A program made the translations under genes and the position numbers. The notes under the pieces are model-generated. The model did no database searches. It saw nothing but the letters and a program-made list of their open reading frames with translations, and was not told the origin of the DNA. A DNA stretch of 64,000 bases from Benincasa hispida (taxonomy: Eukaryota > Streptophyta > Magnoliopsida > Cucurbitales > Cucurbitaceae), in NCBI RefSeq assembly GCF_009727055.1, contig NC_052350.1, positions 36,970,874 through 37,034,873 of the forward strand, read 5' to 3'. Shown piece by piece: positions 33,801-45,119 of the stretch. Each line of letters starts with the position of its first letter. Position 1 is the first letter of the stretch.

Positions 33801-34274
33801 GTGTTAGTCACTTTTTCTGATCTCATGGTTTAGTGGGAGTTTATTATTGAGGATGTTTTTTGACCTTAATTTATTTATTTTCTATATAGAATAAAGTTGA
33901 TGGTTTATGTTTTATTATCTGAACTTGTTTATCATGCATGCGGTTTTGCAAATTCGGTTTAGCATAAAGTTTCAAAGAATGATCTCACTAAGGAATTTAG
34001 ACCAGTTGGAAATAGGCATGATCTAGATCACTTTGTATGTAGTTCCCATGCTATCCATACATAGTGATCTATGTCACTGAATGTATTGGAACTGGTGATC
34101 AAAGAAGGTTTAGTAACAAAGGTAGTGACAAAAGTCGCCTTGATTCTGTGTTGATACAAGAGATGGACCAGATTGAACTAAAGAGGAATTCTTTATTGAC
34201 TTAACATGTTTATATGTGCTTAGGTTTATGTGATTTAATTACATCAGGTACACAAACATAACCCAAGTGAAGAT
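33801..34274 (+). other. 3' untranslated spacer of copia F, with PPT
   Basis: Non-coding run from the end of RNase H to the LTR. The last bases, CCAAGTGAAGAT, match the plant copia PPT form (CCAAGTGGGAGAT) and abut the TGTC of the LTR. Confidence 0.6.
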
Positions 34275-34753
34275 TGTCAGACATCTTTAAATATTAATAC
34301 GTATCATTAAAGCATGGGTTATGTATGTGGATTAATATTTTATCACATTGGGTTATTTTATTAGATCGGGCCCTATCATGTGATCAAATTAATTAAGGCC
34401 CTAGATTTCTAATTGGGTATGGACTTAATGGATAGAAGCTCAGTCCTAGTTAATTAGGATTTAATGAGAACTCTAATTGAACTAGTATATAAAGAGATCT
34501 AGGGCTATGTTCCCAATATACCAAAACAATACGCACTCAATCTTTTTTTAATCCCATCTAAAGATAGATCTCATTGAGAGCATTCAGAGTTTTGATTGAA
34601 CAATAGTCATCTTAAATTTATCATCATCTTGAAGCTATCATCAATGGAATCCGGTAGTATTTATTTTTGCCAATTTGGTAGAATGATCCTCGGGATAAAT
34701 CTATTTAATATAGATTTAAAGTAATTCTGCTAACAAGTTGAACTTACACTACA
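34275..34753 (+). repeat. 3' LTR of copia F
   Basis: It starts TGTCAGACATC after the PPT, has a TATATAAAG box at 34486-34494, and ends near ...TTACACTACA. An A-run and a short echo of the LTR end (34805-34827) follow. No 5' LTR partner is in the window, so the 3' end is an estimate. Confidence 0.6.
34486..34494 (+). promoter_or_regulatory. TATA box of copia F LTR
   Basis: TATATAAAG lies centrally in the LTR, where a plant copia promoter is expected. Confidence 0.5.
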
Positions 34754-35224
34754 AATTTCAAATTTCAAAAAAAAAAAAAAAAGATTTTGGATCAATCTAC
34801 TAAAGTTGAACTTACACTAAAAACTTCTATTATACTTGAGCATTAGATCAAGAAGTAAAATGATGGAGACTATAACTTTTTGGTTTTAAATATTTCTTTG
34901 AATTTAATGATATACTTCTTGCAAAATTTCTATACATATGTGATATTACTTTCAACAGTCTTTTAGTTAATACAATATACAACGTTTAAGAAAGAAAATT
35001 TTGAATAAGGATTTGTTTGAATTGCCTAGAAAAAAGTATTTTTTAAAAATGTATTCTCTTTTAACTATTTAAAAATATCTTTATATTTGAAACATTCATG
35101 TGTTTGGTTACATTTTCTCAAAAGTATTTTTATACATAAGTTTGTATGGTGTAAAATGCTTATACTAATGTCAAACTACTGTAAGAGATGCCTACTAATC
35201 ACTATCAAACTATGAACTAATAAT
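34754..35224. other. Intergenic AT-rich stretch
   Basis: Non-coding. It begins with a poly-A run (34769-34782) and an imperfect repeat of the copia F LTR end ('agttgaacttacact' at 34736 and 34805). Nothing else is recognised. Confidence 0.5.
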
Positions 35225-35860
35225 TTCATCCCCATCCCGATCCCCAGTCAATCAACTAACAGTCTTCAATCTTAGTCCTTGATTTCAATTCTTGGTCAAG
35301 GTCTTCAGTCGTAGTTAGGTAGCCATTGGTGGCTAGCATCCAGGACCTGAGTCAATTACCAGGGACCAAAACTAACGATTAGTGGCTAGTGGCCGAGAGT
35401 GTAGATCAAGATCTAGGATCAATGATTTATGACCACCGTCAATCACCAAAGTTGTTGTTAGTCATCAGTTCTAGTCCCAATAAGGTCACTAGTCAACGAT
35501 AGTGGGTGGTGCATAGCAAATCGCCAATGTCCCAGTTCCTCGAGCCTCAATCATCTACCGTCAAATGGTTGTTGGTTAACAATCTCTAGTCTTGATCGCC
35601 TGTCAGGTTCAGAACCAAGGACCAAAGACATGTAACCTAGTGACTACTGATTGAAGTAGTGATCGACGAGGAATAAGCATTGTTAGAGTGATCTCCAATC
35701 CAAAATCACCAATCGTTGGTCCCAATATCGGTCAATAGCTCCAACTCAACGAAGAGGTCTCTGGTCATCAATCTCACTTGTCATCGACCCTTAATTATCA
35801 ATTGCCAATTGTGAGTATCCAATCCTCAGTCCTAATCGTCAATGACGATCATGAGTAAGG
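35225..35860. repeat. Cryptically simple TCAATC/CTAGTC-rich block
   Basis: About 640 bp are dominated by short words such as CAATC, AGTC, GGTCA, TAGTGG and CCAAT in scrambled order on both strands, with base composition clearly less AT-rich than the flanks. No period is constant, and there is no open frame of note. It looks like a degenerate minisatellite or the core of an unidentified repeat. Confidence 0.4.
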
Positions 35861-35889
35861 AGATGGAAAATTTAAAATTATCTAGTATA

Positions 35890-36900
35890 CAAGAGTAATG
35901 TTGCACATATTGTTATAGCATTTCCAGGAAGATCAAAGATAAACGTAGGACACTAAAGCCAAAATAGAAATCGAGTTTGGTAACCCAATTCAATAAAATA
36001 CCTCCTACACCTTAGGGGCAGTGTACACGTGGAAAGATATATTCACTTATATAAAGTCAAGCACTTGTAATGATGTACTTATCTGTAAATAAATGGTAAT
36101 TACAATGACACTTGAATAGCTCAACTTAGAGAACGATCACTTAGGCTCCCTCTAAGTGTGAGACTCGCTCTCGATGAAACTTAGGCCCCCCTTAAGTGTG
36201 AGATCTCCTCACCTTCAACGTACTTAGGCTCTCTCTAAGTATAAGAATATTAGTGAATGTTCTCTTAGGCTCCTCTAAGTATAAGACTCCCTCTCAACTC
36301 TAACTTCTATCTTTCCCGCTTTAAATGAATATCACTTCACTTGGAAAAGCTTAGGCTCCCCCTAAGTATGAGAATCCCTTCTCAAAATATAGTAGAACAA
36401 ATCAATATGTTCTAGAGAAACAGTCAAGATCGACAATGACAAATGCTTCACGAACCCTTGGATTGACACACTTATGTTTCAGCACTCACACAAGACAATG
36501 GCTTCAACATTCTTCAAAACGGTCAACCCTAAAAATGATCAAAACCACAATATATATGGATAACCTTGAGAAGATATTCAAGAAAAGAATAAATTAAATC
36601 TACAAGAAAAAATACAACAAACCACGAAATTTGGAAAACCTTGCTGATAGATAAGGAAAAAATCTTCTATAGAATTTGTTGTCTTTCACATTACATATGT
36701 CACAGAAAATGTCCTAGCATATTGTAAGACATGTTGCAGAGGATAGGAAAGCACACCAACAAGTATGTAGAACACATAACAACATATAAGAACCCGACCT
36801 TAATATAGAATCAGCATGATACAAAACATATTATAGAAATATGTTGTTCAAGTTTTTCCTGTAATAAATAAGTCAATTATACTACAATAATAAACACCCT
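35890..36900 (+). repeat. Hairpin-array dispersed repeat, copy 1
   Basis: A TATATAAAG box lies at 36048-36056. From 82 bp downstream there are five short inverted repeats. CACTTAG/CTAAGTG is at 36138-36158, ACTTAG/TTAAGT at 36179-36196, TACTTAG/CTAAGTA at 36221-36241, CTTAG/CTAAG at 36264-36279 and CTTAGG/CCTAAG at 36350-36366, each with a 5-7 base pyrimidine-rich loop. The first four recur every 41-42 bp. The flanking sequence is also shared with copy 2 ('agatattcaagaaaagaataaa' at about 36571). The outer limits are estimates. It may be an LTR with a structured leader, but I do not recognise the family. Confidence 0.6.
36048..36056 (+). promoter_or_regulatory. TATA box upstream of hairpin array, copy 1
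   Basis: TATATAAAG, 82 bp before the first hairpin. The same box occurs 81 bp before the first hairpin in copy 2 (45285-45293). Confidence 0.5.
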
Positions 36901-37067
36901 AACAGAGATCCACGGCTAAAGCGTGATTTATGATCCCCAGGTTAAGATTCTTTCAAAATTACGTTTAACCCTTCCAAGGATTTCAAGAGAAAAGTGTCTT
37001 TCCCTTCTAAAAAAGTTTTACAAAAACCATTCCTAACAAGAAATTATTCCTATGTTTTAACCCACCT

Positions 37068-37779
37068 AAGGGTGTACATAGTTTGGGTTGGGTCGGGTTA
37101 GGGTAGTTTCTTGGACCAACCTAAAAATTCAGGTTGGCCTTACACTCAACCCTATTGGTTCCATTTGAAGAGTCAGCCCAACCCAATATTTTCGGGTTGG
37201 GTTTGGTTGGGTCATTGGGTTGACTTTTTCTTTTCTTTTCTTCTTTTTCCCTTCCTTTCCTCTCCATTGAATCTGATTTTTGTTACTATAGATAAAGAGA
37301 CGGAGTGAGATATTGAGAGATTGGAAAAAAAAATTAACAACAAAAAACACATAATCAGACTAGAATGAAAACCAAGAACTTAAAATCGCTAACATTAGAG
37401 CTTAAAAGAAATAAGAAACCTGATGAAACAAAAATTGGGGGAAAATTAAAGAAGAAGAATGAAGGCATTAGTAATTACAGACCTTATGTAGAGAAGCTTT
37501 CTTTAGGATTTGGGAGACAGAGTGTTCTTGAGGGATGAAGTCATCGAAATCGAATAAGATGGAGCATTGGTGAGTTGAAGTAAGAAAGATTCTGTGAGTG
37601 GGAGGAAGGTTGTGAAAGAAGAGATTGAGATGGAAAGGGAGATCATGGTGAGCGAGTGTGAAATTGAACAAGGGAGGTGGCAAGCGAAGATTTGATATGC
37701 GCTACTAAAATCGGTGATTCGTTCGGGGGAAGGAGGACGCTGCTTAGCTAAGTTAAAACTAAAGGGTTAAGTTTATATA

Positions 37780-37837
<58 letters not shown>

Positions 37838-37972
37838 CAGTCAGGTCGAGTTGATTTGGTCAACAAATTTTATAACCCAAGACCTGACCAAATATATATT
37901 TTAAAATTTTTTTACAATTTGAGTTGGGTAGTTCGGATTGGCCGACCTACCGAGTTTATTGTACACCCGTAA
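37068..37972. mobile_element. hAT-like MITE with GGGTGTACA termini
   Basis: The ends read AAGGGTGTACA (37068) and TGTACACCCGTAA (37972), with short terminal inverted repeats. Subterminal GGGTTGGGTTTGG / CAACCC repeats occur at both ends (37080-37222 and 37920-37955), as in many plant hAT-derived MITEs. The flanks ACCCACCT and ACCCATCG agree at 5 of 8 positions, a possible decayed 8-bp target duplication. The interior holds A-rich sequence of unknown origin (37320-37740) and a long TA run. No transposase is encoded. Confidence 0.5.
37773..37836. repeat. (TA)n microsatellite
   Basis: Nearly uninterrupted TA dinucleotides over about 64 bp inside the MITE. Confidence 0.9.
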
Positions 37973-37980
37973 ACCCATCG

Positions 37981-40224
37981 ACCCAATTTGAAAGAGTGGA
38001 TATTTCCGATTCTAATCCAAAACGGCACCGTTTTATAATTCAAATATGAAACTTATTTCGTTTGATGTCTAGTTTTATAAATTATTTAATGACGTAAGAT
38101 TCATTTAATTTGAAACTTAATCAAAAAGGAGGAAAGATCGACCTTATCCAAATCGATTTGAAAAAATGGTTTCCAAAATTCTTTAAATTTCACATGGTGT
38201 AAAATCCAAAATTTCAAATAACATATTTATCAATATCCTTTCTTTGCCCATCCATTTAAGACCAAGTCAAAGACGAAAGAAAACAAAACCTTTCCTTAAT
38301 GGAACTTGATGAATACAAACACTAAAAAAAAAGAGAAAAAAGTAGAAGAAAAAAATGACCCATTTGCTTTGGTCGGCTTGACTATGCCGTTATTTTGGAG
38401 CCCAATTTTATTGAAGAAAAAGAAATATATATATCAAACATTTTTGTTTCTTAATTTTTTTGGGGAAAAATAATATTGTATCATTATAGACAGTACTAAA
38501 ACGACTTCTTTTTCCATACTAAACGACGAGAACAGTGTTTCTAATGTAACATCATGAAGATTGGATAGCTACACTCCAACCCAATCTATTTTTGAGAAAC
38601 GAGGGAGGGAGAAGAACCACAGATGATAAAACCAAGTTGCAAAATCCAATTCAATTTTCCATTTATTTTGCATCACTCACTTGACAAAAACTCGATCAAT
38701 CTCATCCGAATCATGTGTTTATCAATCGATCTAAGCTAAGTTAGATTTGTTCGTAGATCTCTTTGATAGTATGAGGTTCAGGAATAGCTCATATATCTTT
38801 TAAAGAGTATTAGGTCACTTAATTTTTCTAATGTGGGATTCTCAACATGTCCCTTAAGATGGTGTCTCTTTTGGGTTCACCATTCTTAATCGGATCACAA
38901 TTTTATTTTATTGAACCGAATACCCATTTGAGCTTTATAGGCTCTGATGCATATTTACTAGTATGAGGTTTCATCTCAAAATCAATTGGTAATGTGAGGA
39001 GTAGCTCATCTATCTTTTAAAGAGTGTGAGGTTCTTTCATTTTTTTAATGTTTGATTCTTAACAAGATCGTCTAGTTGGTTGAAATTGAATGAAAATGCA
39101 CTTTTAGATTCAGTACTAACCTTTTGAAAGACCTGTTTTACAATATGCGATAAAATTATAGATACTCTTTTGTTAATTTAGAATTGTATTCAATCCTTCT
39201 TTCTATGCTTTCTACTCTCTAACAATCTTCTAGAAAAATAATTTCTTGAGTTTTGAAAATTATATGATATGTTATAACTATCATCTCTGGTAAATCTTTA
39301 AAAATATGGTGAAACTAAGGTTTTTAATTTCTCTCTCTTACATCTAAGGTATAAAACGATGTCACTATATTGTACTGAAGACTTAAATATACTTTCTTCT
39401 TAAGTTGATATTGAGTTGCAATTGCTTCGTTCAACTCATTATTTGGTCTTTTTTCCTATATATATATTTATGTTTGGGTTACACTACAGGTTTCATTCTA
39501 AACTTTAAGTTTTTGTGTATTTGGTAATAGGTCATTTTGGATAATAGTGTCTAATAAATAGGATTTTAAAATGTATTCATCATAAACTTTTTAATGTTTA
39601 AAGACCTATTAGACATAAAATTGAAAGTTTAAAAATCTTTTAGACACTTTTAAAATTTAGAGACTTATGAGACATTTTTCAAAGGTTTAAGAACCAAATA
39701 AACATGAAGCTAAAAGATTAAATAATTAGCCTAAATGATGTCCATCAAAAAAAATATTTTTTACGATTAGATAGAGTCAATTCTAACATATCGCTAGAGT
39801 CATTCAAACTCAACATAATCCATAAACAAAAATATTGGTTAGTCTTAAAATGTTATCTTGAAATTACAAATGTTACTTCTCTCTCCCTCCCTGTCTCTTA
39901 TTGGGCTTATCCAAATCAACAGTTGAGGATTCACAAATGTATTGGCCATTTCCCATCTAATGGTTTTTTGAGCCATTGATTGGTTACCCTTAGTAGATAA
40001 AGACAAAATGATGGGATGGGTTTTGTTCAAACTTTTGTTTGTTTGGAGTAAAGCAAAAATTTGAATACAAACGCCTCCCATTTTCCTTTATTCACAACTT
40101 TGGAGTCTAATCTGCAAAAGATTTGTGCTTAAATAACTATAGAACCAAAACCATACTTCTTTCTGATCCTTTCCTTTGTCAATAATATTTAGTTAAAAAA
40201 ACAAATGTTCTTTTTGTCTATAGA
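37981..40224. other. Intergenic region with dispersed-repeat fragments
   Basis: No gene found. Two diverged copies of a segment with 'agtagctcatctatcttttaaagagt' lie at about 38790-38850 and 39000-39060. At 39590-39715 a loose tandem of units like 'tttaaagacctattagacataaaattgaaag' recalls a MITE interior. The minus-strand open frame 39845-40081 has no recognisable domain. Confidence 0.5.
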
Positions 40225-40681
40225 TTTTGGATTTAGTTTCTATTTAGTTCATAAATTTTAAAAAGTTGCCATTTTAGTTTTTAAGTTTTTATTTTTGTTC
40301 CAATTTGATCTATACTTTTAACCTCGATGTTCCCTTAATTTCTCACTACCAATGTTTGTTAATTAATTTAAAATAATTTTGAAGTGAATATCTAAAATGA
40401 ATTGAAAAAATAGTGAAACTTAATAACCTATTGTTTTTTTAATGATTTGAAGTTAATTAATAGATATTCACACTACAATTGAAATTGAGTATTTAATGAA
40501 AAAACCGATGCTAAAGGTGTAAATCTTGAAATTTAGGGACCTAATTGAAATAGAGTTCAAACGACAAAGGTAAATTTGTAATATTTTGAAATTTATGGAC
40601 TACATTGATCAAACTCAAAATTTAAAGACTAAAAGTGTAAAATTTTGAAACTTATGGACCAAAAGGAAACTAAACCCAAAA
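40225..40681. mobile_element. MITE with 39-bp terminal inverted repeats
   Basis: The left end 40225-40263 (starting TTTTGGATTTAGTTTC) and the reverse complement of the right end 40643-40681 (starting TTTTGGGTTTAGTTTC) align over 39 bp with few mismatches. About 457 bp in total, AT-rich and without coding capacity. Target duplication not evident. Confidence 0.65.
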
Positions 40682-41387
40682 CAGACCCAAACGTATTTTT
40701 TGCCTATTTAATACTTATACTTATATCAAACATAGTTCCTGATACAAGAAATTATCCCCATGACATTACACATTAAGAAAACTAGCTCATTATTGAGAAA
40801 TAAGTCACTAAAAACCATAGGTTTTGATAATTGATAAAATTTTCTTTTGTCTATTGACATCATTCAACTTCCCTAAGTTTCTGTTGCTAATCACATGTTT
40901 GATATCATTTTAGAGTTGCATGTCAGATATCAACAAGTCAAATCAAATCCAACTTGCTCACATGGTTTATAACAAAACAAACCCTAATTCATTACAATGA
41001 ATGTTTTATTTGAATGGTTGGCTATCGATCGACTCTAATGAGCTTACATCCTCTACATGTTGGAGAGTCCATCTTGGCAAGAAGAAGATAATAACTGTCA
41101 TGAAATCTCTTGAATAGTTACTATAATTTAATTCTCATTAATGAAAATTAAAGGGTTAATAGTTCTTCAACTAAAAATAACGTCTCAGATCTAGGATTCA
41201 GAATTTGGATTGACACCTGATGATTCCAGCATTTCCTTACATCTCTCGCGACCTAGCTACTTCATCCATGTTTGTCTTAAAATCTGCTTCAAAGAGAGTG
41301 AAGTCCTTTCAGCATAATTTAGGGACATTGTCCGAAATAACACTTTTTACCTCACAAAACTAATACCTTTTTAAAAATTCGTTCAAA
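40682..41387. other. Intergenic AT-rich stretch
   Basis: Non-coding. Nothing recognised beyond the neighbouring inverted-repeat elements. Confidence 0.5.
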
Positions 41388-42165
41388 TAGTTTTTCTCGA
41401 TCCATCTCACGCATCTCGGGCGAGATCAGCCACCGAGATTTAGTTTTAAAAAATTAGTTTTTTCTAACTTATCGATTGTTTTGGCCTTTGGCGCTTTCTC
41501 AATACATCTCGAAAAGATTACACCAAGATTCTAGTAATTTTTCCAAAATATTATTGTGATCTTCCTAAATCTTATATCAAATTTTATATATTTTCAAATT
41601 TTTCTCCAATTCGATTATATTTACAAAATATTTTATCAAAATTTTTCAAAATAAAAAAAAAAGGTAAAATATGAAAAATATATAAAATCTTGGTATGAAT
41701 CTCGGGCAGATTTACACGAGATTGATGAATTTTCAGGCAGATTAATACCGAGATTTTATATATTTTTCATATCTTACCCTATTTTTTTTTTTTTTTTTTT
41801 TTTTTGCAAAATTGAATCTTTTCTAAAATTTAAAAACAATATGCAATCATGCATCTGAAAAAATCTAATTGGTAGATTCATTTGTAAATTTAGAAATTCA
41901 AAACATAAATTGGCATAAAATTACATAAGAATTGAATATAACATTCGGTAAAGATAACCGAATTTTGAGAAAATTTGAAAATATATAAGATTTGGTATAA
42001 GATTTGGATAGATTATCTAATATTTGGAAAAGTTACTAAAATCTCGATGCTTAATCTCTCTAAGATGTACCGAGAAAGGCCCAAAAGGGCCAAAACAATC
42101 TATAAGTTAGAAAAAGTAAAATTTTTAACTAAATCTCAGTGGCCGAGATCTACCGAGAAAAACTA
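41388..42165. mobile_element. Fold-back (long inverted repeat) element
   Basis: The left arm 41388-41620 (TAGTTTTTCTCG..., with 'gattgttttggcctttggcg' and 'cttatatcaaattttatatattttc') is matched in reverse complement by the right arm about 41945-42165. Together the arms are about 220 bp, with an indel of about 18 bp. A second, nearly perfect inverted repeat of 39 bp is nested inside (41664-41702 and 41739-41777). There is no coding capacity, since the small frame at 41975-42166 is part of the right arm. It is probably a non-autonomous DNA transposon (MITE or Mutator-like fold-back). Confidence 0.75.
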
Positions 42166-45119
42166 GTTTGATTGCTTTTCACAAAACATGATAGTTTTGA
42201 AAGATGGAAAGTTGAGAGTACTAGTTCTGATAATTTTCCTATAATTTGTCCTTACTCATATGCTTCTTAAGAAAATTCCAAGTTGTCAACGAACATACGA
42301 TTTTCAAAATTAAGCGTGCTTTCATATAACTTTGTTTGAGTCATTGAAAAGAAAGATACATCTTGTTAGTATAGGTATTAACTTTCGATTCTTTTAAGTC
42401 TTTCTTACCATACTTTCATATGTTCGAGATCCCTCTCATTCAAATGCGATATTGGTTCATTTATCTCCTAAACTCAAAGTATTACACAGCATAAAGTAAA
42501 AGAAACCATTTTTTTTTTAGTAATAAGTAGGTTCAAGTCCCACTCTTATCCGTAAAAACTTTCCAAGAATAAAAAATTCTGATCCATGAAAGCCTTCAAA
42601 ATGTCTATATTAATCTTTAAACTTCCAAACTTATTTTATTCAAGTATATAAGCTTTTAAATTTTCCAATCATGTACAGCTCTTAAACTTTATAAAGACAA
42701 CATTTTTTTGTCCTTAGGTTACTTTATGAAGGCAAATTTGGCATACAGCCATATATTTAAACCACACATAAATTGAATGCAAATTCAAGTTTGGAGTTTA
42801 TCCAGATTCAATCGATTTTAGTCCTGTAGTTTGAATCAATTTTAATTTTAGTCCCTTCAATACAATGTTTATTGTAATGATAACTTTTTCAAGAGTTCAA
42901 ATACTTTAAACCTAATTATAATTACATCAAAATTAATTTAATCCTTTGATCGAGATTGATAGAAGTTTATCAATATCTATCGATAATAGAAATTGATAGA
43001 AGTTTATCATTAATACTATGTGATGACGTTGATAGAAGTCTATATTGTCACGTTTAGTATTTCCATAAATTGTTTTAACATTTTATTTCTAGGTTGAGAG
43101 TTGTTTTTTGTTTTTTGTTTTTTATTTTTTGTTATTTTCCTATGGCCGGCTCTCAAAGCTTCAACCGACCAAGTAGACAGCCGTTTACACAAATGAACTA
43201 AAATAAAATATTAGTAATAATTATAATAAACATTTTTTTTTAAAAAAAAAGGAATAAAAAGGAAACTTTAGGCGCGTGCAGAATCACATATATAAGTTTG
43301 ATATATACATTAAAGACAGAGAGAGAAGGAGGTTGCGGCAGACAGTGTCATCAAAACCTAAACGACAACACTTTTCATCCATCCATTGCCCTTCTTAATT
43401 CCTCTCCTTTATTTCTTTCTTTCTAATTATACTTCTATTCCATTCTCAATTCTTATCATTTTTTGGAATCCAATGCTATTTTTCATCAAATATAATCATA
43501 TCAAATCCTCTTTTTAATATATATATTAAAAATCAACTATAAAAAAAAACACAGTAAAACATATACAATAGAAAGAAAATTAATACGGAAATTTACCTGG
43601 TTCATCAACAAAATATTAGTTACGTCCACGAGTACATAAAAAGAAATAAGATAATATATATTCATAGGTGTCTGTAGAGTTAGAGAGTTTATAAAGCATT
43701 CTCTTCTAAATCCTAGGGTCAAAATCATAACTAAAGTAAATAATGTACACAGCGAGACTTTCATGCTTAGTCGTTCAGAACTCCATATAACAAATTTTAG
43801 TTAAGAGGAAGCATACTCGTTTTTAGGATAGAAGATTTGAATTTTCACACTCCTAAACTTTAGCTAACAAATTTCTTGTGAAACTTAAGCTAAACCTAAC
43901 CGTAAAAATAATGAATACTAGAGAGCATGTGTTAGGAGTTGAGGGGTCCGGGGGACACACTTAGAAAAATTTAAGTGAGATTATGATTTGTGAACAATAG
44001 TTTGTAATATATTGTCCAAAGATATGAATTCTAAATCATCCTCTTACTTATTTCTTTCTCCCTAACAGACACATTCACTAATTTCCAATCACTATCATAT
44101 ACTTGAAACTTCCCCTACTTTAGCCTCCCCACCCCCACTTTCTATTCTATTTTCACTTCATTTAATATGATATGTTTTATGTCAAAGTTTCGATTTAATT
44201 TTGATATATTTTACAAGTGTTGGAGTTACAATCTTTAGAAAGTTTCTTACTGGATCACCCCAACATAGAATCGCAAACTTGACCATGAAGTTCTAGATCA
44301 AATGAGCTTCTAGAAAAGAAAAGGTTATCCACAATGATTGTGTGTAAGTAGTAATATTATACCATTTCTTTTGAACCCTAATTTCTCAACTATGTCGGTC
44401 CAATCACACTTGTATAAAGTCTCAAGAACTCTCTCAAATTAATGCATCATCACTTGAACGTAACAGCAAATTAAGAGTAGGAAAGTTGTTTTAGATACCA
44501 AAACAAAATTTAATTAACTTTTTTATTGAACTATATAATGTCGGTAAGTGTTGAAAATCAAAATTTCAACTGTTATATAATTTCAAGTACTTTTGAGATT
44601 CAAACATGTCGATTTTTAAGGGATGCTTTTTGTGTTTATATTTACGGTCAAGACACACGTATAAATTATATGTTGAACAGGTTGAATCAATCAAAGTCGT
44701 GTCACTCGATTAATGGACTACATTTGGTCTATAATAATATCAACCTTTTTTTCTTTGTTCTTATTTCTTTATCTCAATTTGGAACTGAATGATGGGAAAA
44801 CATCAGAAGAATAAAGTTTGGAGAATGTTGAATTATGTATGTAAGAGTTAAGACACAACATTGCAACAAAAGTAAAATTTTAGGCATAGCTTGTAATTTA
44901 GGGTTTGTAGTCTCACCCTTGATTATAGCAATAGATAGGCTGTTCGGTGATCATAATTAATCAAATCCACACCTCTTTTTCTATGTCTTTTAGCTTTTGG
45001 TTTGTATAATAACATAAGAGACACAAAAGTGAGGGAAAGAAGTGCATGGGTTGGTCACCATGTCTCTTGCAAATTGGAAAAAAAAAATCTCCCATTCTGA
45101 AAAAATTAAAATTCTTCTA
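42166..45119. other. Intergenic AT-rich region
   Basis: No gene found. It contains an isolated B-box-like GGTTCAAGTCC (42530-42540), a short palindromic stretch of 'gatagaagtttatc' units (42957-43052), poly-T and poly-A runs (43229-43250) and a promoter-like stretch at 43285-43420 (TATATA, purine-rich then pyrimidine-rich). No ORF follows the last. Open frames 43537-43764 and 44526-44792 show no domain. Confidence 0.5.

Larger units (their letters stand above)
30180..34753 (+). mobile_element. Ty1/copia retrotransposon F (5'-truncated, degenerate)
   Basis: Gag, protease, integrase, RT and RNase H follow in copia order on the plus strand, then a non-coding spacer, a PPT-like CCAAGTGAAGA and a 3' LTR. 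The 5' LTR and the start of gag are missing. Its integrase Glu and the Tyr of its RT YVDD box are mutated, and the frame is broken repeatedly. This is a different copia lineage from B, D and E, judged by its RNase H end (DPLTKDLPPK-type) and long 3' spacer. Confidence 0.85.

Noticed and set aside
36138..36366. CRISPR-like array of regularly spaced palindromic repeats
   Set aside because: Plant nuclear context, short imperfect units with no distinct spacers of constant length and no cas genes. The repeats belong to a dispersed element with a second copy at 45374-45530.
37080..37222. Telomere-like GGGTTGGG repeats
   Set aside because: Not the plant telomere unit TTTAGGG. They are the subterminal repeats of a hAT-type MITE and occur inverted at its other end.
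42530..42540. Third SINE candidate (B-box-like GGTTCAAGTCC)
   Set aside because: No A box at the right distance; left as an isolated motif.
43285..43540. Possible promoter and 5' UTR of a host gene
   Set aside because: TATA-like and pyrimidine-rich sequence is suggestive, but no ORF, splice pattern or domain follows on either strand.
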